In this document: positions 44,575 to 53,537 of the stretch, piece after piece
Layout: each line of letters begins with the position of its first letter
Numbering within the stretch: the first letter of the stretch is position 1
Source of the DNA: Siderastrea siderea
Taxonomy: Eukaryota > Cnidaria > Anthozoa > Scleractinia > Rhizangiidae
Length of the DNA: 64,000 bases
NCBI GenBank assembly: GCA_964030785.1
Contig: OZ034978.1
Span: forward strand, 5,155,001 to 5,219,000
Reading direction: 5' to 3'
Made by a program: the position numbers and the translations under genes
The notes under the pieces: generated by a model
Database searches by the model: none
What the model saw: only the letters and a program-made list of their open reading frames with translations
Told to the model about the DNA's origin: nothing

Positions 44575-44788
44575 CTCTCTCCTCCGCAGAGGCCTCTTAT
44601 TTTTCGTACGGGCTGGGAATTGGGGAGAGGTGAAAAGTAAGCGCGCGGAGCCTGGAGAGAATCGAAACGAAAGCGCGCGGGGGACACTGGGACACTCGCC
44701 TTTCCCGTCGTCCCCCACGCTCCCCCTATTTTTCATTTTTCGTGTTTTTCGCCTTCCCCCACTGAAGGAGCCTCTGCGGAGGAGAGAG
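44575..44788. mobile_element. 214-bp MITE with 9-bp target duplication (Mutator-like)
   Basis: The ends CTCTCTCCTCCGCAGAGGC and its exact inverse form 19-bp terminal inverted repeats. The perfect direct repeat CTGTCATAC flanks it at 44566-44574 and 44789-44797. A 9-bp duplication is diagnostic of Mutator-like transposition. The interior is GC-rich (GCGCGCGGAGCC, AAAGCGCGCGGGGGACAC) and non-coding. It lies in the receptor intron between 44327 and 45366. Confidence 0.93.
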
Positions 44789-44797
44789 CTGTCATAC

Positions 44798-45366
44798 TGT
44801 TTGAAGGTAGAAAAAGGTTGTTGAGATGTGCAGCAGTTGAGCCCTGATTACGAATTGCAGCAACTTTGCTGGCTTAGAGTGATAATGATATTTTTTTTCC
44901 GTAAATCATGAAATGAATGCTATTTTCATCGTCAAACATGATCTATTAAGAAGCCAGTTTCCTCTTGTTTACAAACCATCACTTTCTTCTTGTTGTATCA
45001 CCCATGTGAATTCAAACTAACGAAATATAAAGAGAAAAATATCGGTGGGCTGGTGGTAAGCGGTGTGTATGATCCCAACTCATTTTGGTTCATTTGTGTG
45101 CACCCTTGTGTTGAAAAAGCATTGGGGACAAAATCGGCTACTTAAAAAGGTTGCAGATTCTGTTTAATCGGCTCGTATTATTAACGAAGGTTAATCACTA
45201 TATTTTAGCCTTCCTACCTTGAGGCGCAGAAACACGTCCAAACACGCTTGAGCAAACAAATTGCCACGTAAACGTCACAAAAGCAGCTAGTCGTGGACAC
45301 CGTTTTGTGTGTGAGATCGCTTGAAGGTTAACAGTTTTCTATCTATATTTATCTAGAGGAGCAAAC
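44798..45366 (-). other. Remaining part of receptor intron (TM1-3 to loop exon)
   Basis: The donor GTTTGC at 45366 begins this intron and the acceptor lies at 44328-44327. Apart from the MITE at 44575-44788 I see only A/T-rich sequence. Confidence 0.6.
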
Positions 45367-45801
45367 CTGTTAACCAAACCAGAATCCTCGGCGGCTGAGA
45401 AGTGGCGTGGTGAGCCTTCAGTACCATAACTGTAGCGGCTAGCGCCAGTCCGATTTCAAACATGATCACGAGGTAATAAACACCGATAACAGGCAATGTT
45501 TCTGACTGCTCTGGCAGTTGCTCGGTCACGACAAGCAGGTAAACGCTGACAGCCAACATCATGGTAGCGCAGAGTCCGATACGCTCGCCGCTTTCTGCCG
45601 GAATGAAGAAGCTGACGAGTGTCAGCAAACCAACAATCATACAGGGCACGATGGAAAACAGGACGAAGAACATGGGCCTGCGACCGATGAAGAAGGAGAC
45701 GACAACCTCGCGGAATTTTCGTCCGATGATGTCTGCTTCTTTGGTTTTGATCGCCATGCTCCTCAGAGACCAGTAACCGTTTTGTGTGGTGAGTTTGAGT
45801 T
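45367..45801 (-). CDS. Cys-loop receptor gene: loop C and TM1-TM3 exon
   Basis: This 435-bp exon has its acceptor TTTATTAG before 45801 and donor GTTTGC after 45367 (phase 1). It begins LKLTTQNGYWSLRS, matching the strand before loop C. It continues FFIGRRPMFFVLFSIVPCMI (TM1 with the conserved proline and Arg-Arg-Pro), GERIGLCATMMLAVSVYLLV (TM2) and VIGVYYLVIMFEIGLALAAT (TM3), then KAHH. The GE before TM2 is the cation-selectivity ring of nicotinic-type channels. No adjacent Cys pair is seen in the loop C region, so it resembles a non-alpha subunit. The exon joins in phase to the Cys-loop exon at 56533. Confidence 0.9.
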
Positions 45802-46168
45802 CTAATAAAGAGGGAGATTATGCGGATTGTTAATTTACGTATGTATACCAGTAAATGGCTGACCGGCCATCTGAATGGACATATATATCTCTCGAATTCT
45901 TCATTTATCGCCTAAGTTGAGACTTAATAATATACATGTAAATATTGTAGACTATTCTTCTTTGAAGAACCGTAAGCTTGGTCTCTGATCAATAACTGGA
46001 ATGAGGGAGCAAAGTGGTTGTATGTAAGTATGTGGCAGCGAGGCCAACAAAAATACCCTGGTGAAAATTTTGGAAGGATATTTGAAGATCTTTATAAAGA
46101 CCCTTGAAGATCTTGAGGGGGATCCTTAAAGATCTTAAAGATCTTTCATAATCTTTCAAAGATACTTA
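45802..46168 (-). other. Start of the large receptor intron, with GATC-rich tract
   Basis: This is the 3' end of the roughly 10.7-kb intron (56532 to 45802 on the minus strand). At 46080-46160 AGATCTT/GATCCTT words recur every 10-20 bp, ending at the outer edge of the inverted duplication. Confidence 0.6.
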
Positions 46169-48035
46169 AGAGCCACAGTCTGTAACTTTCGAGAATCCGC
46201 GGTCAGGAAGCGAAAATTCGAATTTTCTTTTTCTACACCAAAAAGACCCTTTTGGTGAACCTTTTTAAAAAATGATACCCAAAAGTTCCAGCGAGGCCTT
46301 ATTTTGACAAAAACGGACAAAGTTCGAAAAGCTGCCCAACCGCCGTCGAAGGCCGAGGTAAATTATGCAAATTAGCGTATTTTCAACTCGCCAGAACATG
46401 ACAACAAAAGCTCGGACTAAATTCACTTTTTCACCATTTGTTATTCATCCCTTGGACTTCCTTTTAAACTACATTTCATTGCCATGTTAACAATTTTTCT
46501 TTGCTATTTACACGCTTAAAAAATATAGCATTCGCTCTTCAGTTGATTCATCAAATTTTACCTTATTTCAGAAGATCACAGCGCCGGGGGGATACGTATC
46601 TCCAGGGCAAAAAGGGATTCTATCGAACGGGCAATTATTCTTCTTTATCATACTGAAATGGTTAGTTTGGCCCGTAAAAAGCAAGCGCGCTAGAGGCAAA
46701 AACGTAGAGACCATTTTCACACATTTCGCCGTTTTCTCTGTTGTTCTCATATTACAAGCTGCATATCATTTTGAAACAAAAATCAATGATACGTTGGTCA
46801 TTTTGGTCAATGCTCCCAATTTTATTTGTTTTTAAATTTTAACACTTTATATTTGTAGCAATAACTTGACTTTTTAAATCAAACTCGATTATTTTCAAAT
46901 ACGGGAACATTAAGCACTAAATAAACAATCCTCCGACGTGTGTACGGGGGAATTCGAACAAGAAGCTGTGCAAACGTCGAAAAGAATTAGGTTTGTAATA
47001 GAAAACCGCCGAGTAGCCACCTTTCCATATTTCGCCAAACGATATGCTTTTAGTTGACCTACTGATTATTAGACTTGCTTACTTTAATAGGAACTTTGAA
47101 CGACAAATATTAAAACGTTTACCATGAGAGAAAAATTCTACTGCGTCACACCACATTAATTATATACAGACAATCTTATATCACTAAAATTTTGATTTTG
47201 CGCCGTAAAAAGTAACGCTTAAACATGCATAACAACACTGTCAACAACGTGTTGCTGCTGAGACTATGTTAATATAAATAGGTATAAAGGAAAATACATT
47301 ATTTGTATAAGGCGCTTCTCTCTGTTCGCTCTGATTTCAATTCAATATCCGACCTGAGTCAAAGGCCACCTACGAAATCTTTTTTGTTGCCTATATAAGT
47401 ATAGTTATTCACTTACTCGTCTTTTTGTGGTACAGACGTCTGAACAATGCGGAAGATGTCTTATCCCCTTCGAAGAGAAGGCAGCAAATTGGAATTTTCT
47501 TCCTGGTAGGTGTACGTTTTTATTTTGTGGAGGCGACAACAGGTTGTCACGTTGCGTGACATACAAAATGACATGGATATGCACAGCAGCGCGTCCGCGA
47601 AAATTAGAAAAAGAAAACAGAAAAAGGAAAACGAAAACAAAAACCACAAGAAGAGTGGCAGAAAACTAACACATTTCCCTAAGAAAATGTTCTCGACTCA
47701 TCGACAAAACCAATAACGAAAACAAAGCCAGAAATAAATTTATATATAAAAAATAATAATATGAACGTTTGAGAATACAGAAAAGGATATTCCCATAACT
47801 TGGGGATGAAAATAGGATGCATTCCAGCAACCGATAAAAAATAGAGAGATTTTGGAAGGCCTGTTTTACGATTGTCCTTCATACATGACAATTTTGTTAT
47901 TTTCTTTGGCAGGAGGGGGAGGGGGGGTGGGAGTGAGGGGTATGAGTAAATCGCAAAAATGCAAAGCTTTAGCACAAGTGAGAATGTCCAGTAACACGAA
48001 GCAACCGCGTCGTTTCCTATCTTAACCTCCTGAGT
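46169..48035. repeat. Left arm of a 1.9-kb inverted duplication (partner 53538-55412)
   Basis: Reverse-complementing this arm gives 53538-55412 with only scattered differences, from TTAAGAGCCAC at the outer edge to AACCTCCTGAGTA at the inner edge. A small insertion (CGCGTCGTTT near 48006) distinguishes the left arm. The open frames here are mirrored in the partner and look like by-products of the palindrome. The arms bracket a 5.5-kb centre holding a retrotransposon and a MITE. Confidence 0.93.
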
Positions 48036-48088
48036 ATTTATATGGGTAAAATGGGTTTGCTGGAGACGCTCTGTGAGAAATTGGAATT

Positions 48089-48092
48089 AGAG
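48089..48092. repeat. Target site duplication AGAG, left
   Basis: AGAG immediately precedes the left LTR and recurs at 52637-52640 immediately after the right LTR. A 4-bp duplication fits Ty3/gypsy integrases. Confidence 0.75.
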
Positions 48093-48221
48093 TGTACGGT
48101 TATGCCCATATTTGTAACTGTTATGCTTGCTCTTTGCAATGCATGCTGGGACCTCGTGCTTTCACGAGCGGCCATGTTGATTAAACATGTGTTGTGTTTA
48201 GTTCTTCCTACGGATACTACA
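48093..48221 (+). repeat. Left LTR of the Ty3/gypsy element (129 bp)
   Basis: It starts TGTACGGTTATG and ends GATACTACA, the TG...CA form. It is very short for an LTR. The right LTR is identical apart from lacking 27 bp (GTGTTG to ACGGAT, about 48189-48215). Confidence 0.88.
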
Positions 48222-48239
48222 TGGTGGCAGCGGTTGTAG
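48222..48239 (+). other. Primer binding site of the retrotransposon
   Basis: TGGTGGCAGCGG directly follows the left LTR, the position and TGG start expected for pairing with a tRNA 3' end. Which tRNA is used is not determined. Confidence 0.75.
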
Positions 48240-48248
48240 ACCCTGAAA

Positions 48249-48707
48249 ATGCCTGATTTAGAAGAAGGAACACATCAAGAATTGCTCCCGACAGCAGGAC
48301 AAAACCAAACTCAAACACAGCAACCGAGTCAACTTCCACTTCCCACACGATTTGATGGCGCGAACGGCCCAAAACAAGCCGAATGTTGGATTCGATGGAG
48401 CCGACGTTTCGAACGTTACAGGATAGCCTCTGGCCTCAAAAATAAGCCCGAATACGAACAAGTGAGTACCTTACTGTATGCCATGGGAGATTGTGCAGAC
48501 GACATCCTAGCCACCCTCCGCCTCGACGAAACCAAAGCTACGTACAGCGAAGTTCGCACCGCCCTCAACGGCTATTTTGATGTTCGCCGCAATTTGATTG
48601 TACAACGAGCCCTCTTTAACAAGCGACACCAGTTGGCAGCGAGTCAGTGGACACATTCATTCAAGAACTATACAGGCTTGCCGAAGACTGCGAGTACGGC
48701 TCACTAA
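48249..48707 (+). CDS. gag: Retrotransposon gag (capsid N-terminal part), frame broken
   Basis: The ATG at 48249 opens a 152-codon frame with a Gln-rich start, then PTRFDGANGPKQAECWIRW and ALNGYFDVRRNLIVQRALF, typical of Ty3/gypsy capsid. Homology leaves this frame near 48635-48645 and continues in the frame of the long downstream reading frame, about 70 bp before the stop at 48707. The shift occurs inside the capsid, upstream of the zinc knuckles. It is therefore more likely a one-base deletion than a programmed gag-pol shift. Confidence 0.85.
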   Translation: MPDLEEGTHQELLPTAGQNQTQTQQPSQLPLPTRFDGANGPKQAECWIRWSRRFERYRIASGLKNKPEYEQVSTLLYAMGDCADDILATLRLDETKATYSEVRTALNGYFDVRRNLIVQRALFNKRHQLAASQWTHSFKNYTGLPKTASTAH

Positions 48708-51700
48708 AAGATGGCTTAATCCGTGATCGAATTGTTGTAGGCGTTCTTGACGACTCGTTATCAGATCGACTTCAAGCCAAAGCAGATTTAACTCTCGAAA
48801 CGGCAGTACAGATGAGTCGTCAGGCGGAGGCACGAAAGCAAAACAAGGATCTCATCCGCGGGAACGTCATCTCTGAAACGGCTACCGAACCCACACGTGT
48901 GGATTTAGTGGAAAAGCACAAGCGAGATTCAAAACCGAATCCCGGAGTACGGTCAAAGCCCGAACGTAAATGCATGTGGTGTGGCGGACAGCAACACAAG
49001 CGGCTATCATGCCCTGCAAAGGATGTAACTTGTAACAGCTGTCACAAAAGAGGTCATTTCCAAGCTGTGTGCCTCTCCACAAAACAGGCATCAAAGCGCT
49101 CATCTGTCAACGAAGTAGCAGACCTTGAAGAAGTTGAAGTTCCCTTCCTCGGTGAAGTCTACAGCAGCGACGCAGATTTCTGGACCGCCGTTGTGAAGGT
49201 TGATGGCCACGAAACACATTTTAAGTTGGATACTGGAGCAGCTGTATCCATTGTCAGTGATCAGGAGCCTTGGCTTAAAGACAACCAACTAAAGAAATCC
49301 CAGCAGATTCTAAGGGGTCCAGGAGGCACCATTCTATCAGTTGTTGGCACCTTTCAAGCCACGTTGACATATGAAGGGCGTCAGATTTCGGAAACAGTGT
49401 ATGTTTTGAAAGATCAGCTATACTCCCTCCTTAGCAAGAAAGCCTGTGTCGGCCTCGGGTTAATCGCCCGAATCGGAGAGGTGAACACTCAACCAGCGAA
49501 CTTCGTTGGAGAATTTCCTCATCTTTTCAGCGGCCTGGGAAAATTGGAAACCAAGTATCAAATCAAGCTTAACCCGGATGTAAAGCCAGTCCGCCTCTAC
49601 ACCCCAAGGAAAATTCCTCACCCATTGTTGCCTAAAGTGAAGAAGGAAATCGACTTTATGCTCCAACAGGGTGTCATTTCTCCTGTCACTGTTCCCACAG
49701 AGTGGTGCTCTGGCATCGTTCCGGTCCCAAAACCCAATGGGCGTGTACGTATCTGTGTAGACCTGACACCACTGAACAAAGCAGTACAGCGCGAAACTCA
49801 TCCCATGGGTTCTGTTGATGAGAGCCTCGCGATGCTGGGCGAAAGTAAAGTGTTCACAAAATTAGATGCTAATAGTGGTTTCTGGCAAATTCCTCTGGAT
49901 GAAGAGTCAAAATTGTTGACCACCTTTATCACACCATTTGGCCGCTTTTGCTTCAATCGTTTACCCTTTGGAATTAGTTCAGCCCCGGAAATATTTCAGC
50001 GGACTATGTCAGACATTTTGGAGGGCCTTGATGGAGTCATATGCCGGATGGATGATATCCTTATCCATGGAAGGAACCAGATTGAACATGACGTACGTGT
50101 CCGAGCAGTTTTGTTTCGGCTTCAAAAAGCTGGACTAACACTGAACATTCAAAAGTGTGAGTTTTCTCAAGGAAGACTCAAGTTCCTAGGACACATTGTC
50201 GATGCCCAGGGTGTCCATGCAGATCCAGAGAAGACAAATGCTATTGGCCAATTTCCAACTCCCAAGAATGTGACAGAACTACAGAGGTTCATGGGCATGG
50301 TTAACCAACTGGGCAAGTTTGTACCTGGCTTAGCCGACATCAATGCACCCTTACGCCAACTCCTTCGCAAAGATAGTGCTTGGTACTGGGGTGAAGCTCA
50401 GCAGACAGCATTACAGCAAGTCAAAGAGAAGCTTGCCTCACCTGAAGTCCTTGCGCATTACGACCCTAACCGTGCAACAGTCATTGCTGCAGATGCGTCA
50501 TCAACAGGACTAGGAGCAGTTCTCCTTCAAATCCAAGATAATGGACAGCGCCGTCCTATCTGTTACATCTCCAGGTCCCTTAATGATGCTGAAAAGAACT
50601 ATGCAGTCATCGAGAAGGAAGCGCTTGCCTCAACCTGGGCATGCGAACGCCTTGAAGAGTATGTACTTGGACTCAGGTTTACCCTGGAAACAGATCACAA
50701 GCCGCTTGTTCCATTCCTCACAACAACTGACTTGTCCAAGATGCCCCCTAGAATATTGCGCTTCCGTCTGCGAATGATGCGATACAATCCTGAAGTCGTA
50801 CACGTCCCTGGTAAATGTCAGATTTCAGCTGACGCACTGTCACGTGCTCCAGCCAGCTCCCCAAACACCTCTGACATACAGTTTATTGAGGAGGTTGAAA
50901 TCTTTGCTAGCTCCACTGTGAACCAACTTCCGGCAACCGCTCAGCGCCTCCAAGAGATTATAGAAGCCCAGAGAAATGATGAAGTATGCATGCAAGTCAG
51001 AAGGTACTGCCAAGATGGTTGGCCAGTATACATACCCCATCAACCCCTACTCAGGCCTTACTGGGAGAGCAGAGCTCACTTAGCAGTCGTTGACGATCTT
51101 CTCCTCTATGACGAACGCATCGTAATCTCGCCAGCACTAAGATTAGAAGTACTAGACTGCATCCATCGTGGTCACCTTGGCATTAGCAAATGCCGAGCTA
51201 GAGCCAGAATGTCAGTTTGGTGGCCAGGGCTTTCTGCAGCCATCGAAGACATGGTCAAAGCATGCTTCACATGTTCAAAGGAACTTCCAGAGCCCAAGGA
51301 GCCCTTGATGCCGTCATCCTTTCCCAGTCGCCCTTGGGAGAGAATTAGCATGGATTTGTTCGAGTATGGGGGACGAACATACCTCATCACTGTTGATTAC
51401 TATTCCAGATGGGTTGAAATCAAGCGCCTCACAACACAAACCGCAAAGAGTGTGATTGCAGCTTCCAAGGAGCAATTCGCAACCCAGGGCATCCCAGACA
51501 TTGTGATTTCCGACAATGGGCCCTGTTTTAGTGCAGTATCTTTCCAAGAGTTTGCGGCCAGTTATGGGTTTGTCCACACGACTTGCTCCCCCAGATATCC
51601 TCGAGCCAACGGAGAAGTTGAAAGGGCTGTAAGAACTGTGAAAGGACTGTTAAAGAAGAATGATGACCCCTATCTCGCACTCCTCACCTACCGATCTACT

Positions 51701-52321
51701 CCCCTGCAAACTGGTCTCTCACCAAGTGAATTACTTATGGGACGAAGACTCCGGACTCAGCTCCCTGTTTTCGAAAAGACATTGACACCCAGAGATTTGA
51801 GGAGAGAACGCGAAGAAGTTGTGAAGAAAGAAGAGACCTACAGATCCAACCAAAGGAAAAGCTTTAACCAACGACACCGAGCGAAGGAACTTCCAGCTGT
51901 CACAGCTGGTGATTCAGTATGGATCAGAGACCAAAACCGCATAGGGAAGATACAGGGGCGCACTCAGCATCCTCGCTCCTTTCTCATAGAAACAGAGAAG
52001 GGCACAATACGACGAAACAGATCTGCTCTTGTCAAAGCAGAGTTGCAGTCCCCTTCAAAGGCAGACAAGCAAGCCACTTCCACTAGTACTGCCAATTACC
52101 ATGCCTTTCTGGAGACAGAAGAAAAGACCGGTCCACCTCAGCTTCCAGGTACTATAGCTGAAGCTCCCATGCAGCCTGCCTGCAGTCAAACAGCTCCCTT
52201 ACCATCTCAGCACCCGGATACCATAACTGAAGCTCCAATGCAGCCTGTTCGCAGTCAAACAGTTCCATTGCAAACACGTTCAGGGAGAATTGTTAAGCCG
52301 CCTGATCGATTGGATCTCTAA
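48647..52321 (+). CDS. pol: Retrotransposon gag C-terminus and pol polyprotein (1,224 codons)
   Basis: The first residues (DTFIQELYRLAEDCEYG) complete the capsid. Two CCHC zinc knuckles (CX2CX4HX4C) lie at about 108-142. The aspartic protease has LDTGA at about 193. RT spans about 320-500 with RICVDLTPLN, FTKLDANSGFWQI, the LPFGISSAPE motif and catalytic MDDI at about 467 (Met in place of the usual Tyr-x). RNase H starts with AADASSTGLGAVL at about 613. Integrase has an HHCC zinc finger at about 837-873 and the D-D-E residues at about 901, 955 and 991, then a GPY/F-like C-terminus. No stop interrupts the frame. It overlaps the gag frame in another register. Confidence 0.93.
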   Translation: MDTFIQELYRLAEDCEYGSLKDGLIRDRIVVGVLDDSLSDRLQAKADLTLETAVQMSRQAEARKQNKDLIRGNVISETATEPTRVDLVEKHKRDSKPNPGVRSKPERKCMWCGGQQHKRLSCPAKDVTCNSCHKRGHFQAVCLSTKQASKRSSVNEVADLEEVEVPFLGEVYSSDADFWTAVVKVDGHETHFKLDTGAAVSIVSDQEPWLKDNQLKKSQQILRGPGGTILSVVGTFQATLTYEGRQISETVYVLKDQLYSLLSKKACVGLGLIARIGEVNTQPANFVGEFPHLFSGLGKLETKYQIKLNPDVKPVRLYTPRKIPHPLLPKVKKEIDFMLQQGVISPVTVPTEWCSGIVPVPKPNGRVRICVDLTPLNKAVQRETHPMGSVDESLAMLGESKVFTKLDANSGFWQIPLDEESKLLTTFITPFGRFCFNRLPFGISSAPEIFQRTMSDILEGLDGVICRMDDILIHGRNQIEHDVRVRAVLFRLQKAGLTLNIQKCEFSQGRLKFLGHIVDAQGVHADPEKTNAIGQFPTPKNVTELQRFMGMVNQLGKFVPGLADINAPLRQLLRKDSAWYWGEAQQTALQQVKEKLASPEVLAHYDPNRATVIAADASSTGLGAVLLQIQDNGQRRPICYISRSLNDAEKNYAVIEKEALASTWACERLEEYVLGLRFTLETDHKPLVPFLTTTDLSKMPPRILRFRLRMMRYNPEVVHVPGKCQISADALSRAPASSPNTSDIQFIEEVEIFASSTVNQLPATAQRLQEIIEAQRNDEVCMQVRRYCQDGWPVYIPHQPLLRPYWESRAHLAVVDDLLLYDERIVISPALRLEVLDCIHRGHLGISKCRARARMSVWWPGLSAAIEDMVKACFTCSKELPEPKEPLMPSSFPSRPWERISMDLFEYGGRTYLITVDYYSRWVEIKRLTTQTAKSVIAASKEQFATQGIPDIVISDNGPCFSAVSFQEFAASYGFVHTTCSPRYPRANGEVERAVRTVKGLLKKNDDPYLALLTYRSTPLQTGLSPSELLMGRRLRTQLPVFEKTLTPRDLRREREEVVKKEETYRSNQRKSFNQRHRAKELPAVTAGDSVWIRDQNRIGKIQGRTQHPRSFLIETEKGTIRRNRSALVKAELQSPSKADKQATSTSTANYHAFLETEEKTGPPQLPGTIAEAPMQPACSQTAPLPSQHPDTITEAPMQPVRSQTVPLQTRSGRIVKPPDRLDL

Positions 52322-52523
52322 ACTTATGTTGGACTCTGTTAGAGTAGTTTAAGAGACTGCTATTACATTTATGCCTTTCAGAGACTGTGCTATGCACATT
52401 TGAACATTTGATAGTAAAACTGTTACTGTTCAAGTTACCCTTAGTTCAAGGCTTAAGGAAAGAACAATGTTTGCAGACATGCAATTACCTGTGTCTTTGT
52501 TAATCAGTTCACTTGATTGTACT

Positions 52524-52534
52524 AGGAAGGGAGG
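52524..52534 (+). other. Polypurine tract
   Basis: AGGAAGGGAGG abuts the TG of the right LTR, the expected plus-strand primer of an LTR retrotransposon. Confidence 0.85.
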
Positions 52535-52636
52535 TGTACGGTTATGCCCATATTTGTAACTGTTATGCTTGCTCTTTGCAATGCATGCTGGGACCTCGTG
52601 CTTTCACGAGCGGCCATGTTGATTAAACATACTACA
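52535..52636 (+). repeat. Right LTR of the Ty3/gypsy element (102 bp)
   Basis: It begins TGTACGGTTATG and ends ACTACA. It matches the left LTR perfectly over the shared parts but lacks 27 bp just before the terminal ACTACA. AGAG follows at 52637-52640. Confidence 0.88.
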
Positions 52637-52767
52637 AGAGGTGTCTACTCAATCCGGCCGCAGCAAAAAGGCCCCGTATATTGCGACGCTTAGTGATCTT
52701 GTTGCTGGTTGTTCTTGTGGCGGCCGCTCTTGACTCTCAGGATCCGATTAACACTCTCATTTCATAC

Positions 52768-53119
52768 GATCCCCCTCGGGGGGACTCCTAAATGAAAGTG
52801 ACGGGAATGCTCGTCGTCTCGCTTAGGGGTGTGAATTGCAGATTTTGGTGTCGCTTAGGGTTTACGGTAAGCCAATATTTTTACCCATCGCTTAGGGTTG
52901 TGCTTAAAGAAACATCTGTATGAAAAAACCAAACACCGTCAATCTTTAGCGCGATTAAAATCACTGTCAGTAGCTCTTACTTGGTGGTCTGTTTTAGCAT
53001 GGTCTCCCTTAGAGGTCAAATTAAGCCTGTGCCACGCCCAGATTGGTCTCCTTTAGGGGTTTAATTCTAATTTTCCGACGAGCAACCCCGCCACTTTCCT
53101 ACGAGAGTCCCCCCAGGAT
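52768..53119. mobile_element. MITE with GGGGGGACTC inverted ends
   Basis: The left end has TCGGGGGGACTCCTAAATGA and GGGAATGCTCGTCG. The right end has the inverse forms CGACGAGCAACCCC and CGAGAGTCCCCCC. Internally CGCTTAGGG recurs three times and GAGACCAATCT-type words recur in both this element and 31920-32010. No coding capacity. Confidence 0.8.
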
Positions 53120-53537
53120 ACGATCATACAGTCTCTATAACCCGAACCTCTTTTAGTTCGAAATCTAAGCTAAATAGAACTACTTATCTCACTTCATCAT
53201 AGTAAAAGTCGATAGCAAGACCTTTCGTTTAAGCGGGTTAGTTCTGGGTATCCATTGACGGTTTAAGTTGAGTTATGGAAATTCTACTGTACATCGAAAA
53301 CCGTCATTTCCTTGAATTATCATATGAGAGGCTGGACCACCAAGCCAGAATAAATCATGATTCCTTCGTATATGGTTTTCAAAATCAAAATTTTGGCTTG
53401 TCGGGTTTTCTGTTTACGTACCTGCGGAGGTGGAACCGTTTATATTTGGGGAAGCGTTTTGTTTTGTTTAGATGTTTTAGTCCGAACGTTTTATTCCGTG
53501 GCGGCTACATATAAATACTTGGCACAGATTTTATTTT
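53120..53537. other. Centre of the inverted duplication, no feature recognised
   Basis: This piece between the MITE and the right arm has no counterpart next to the left arm. Two short frames (53275-53514 and 53357-53551) show no domain. Confidence 0.45.

Larger units (their letters stand above)
48093..52636 (+). mobile_element. Compact Ty3/gypsy LTR retrotransposon (4.54 kb)
   Basis: The element has LTRs, a primer binding site, gag and pol frames, a polypurine tract and a 4-bp AGAG target duplication. Domain order is capsid, two zinc knuckles, protease, RT, RNase H, integrase, which defines Ty3/gypsy (RNase H before integrase). There is no envelope gene. It lies in the receptor gene's intron in antisense orientation and in the centre of the inverted duplication. 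LTR identity, apart from one 27-bp gap, points to a recent insertion. One single-base frame break in gag probably makes this copy defective. Confidence 0.95.

Noticed and set aside
46568..46750. Short frames repeated in the palindrome arms and tandem copies (for example PLARLLFTGQTNHFSM, and the 82-codon frames on both strands near 54.0, 57.4 and 60.9 kb)
   Set aside because: They recur only because the DNA is duplicated. Frames are equally open on both strands, differ by frame-changing edits between arms, and show no domain or splice context.
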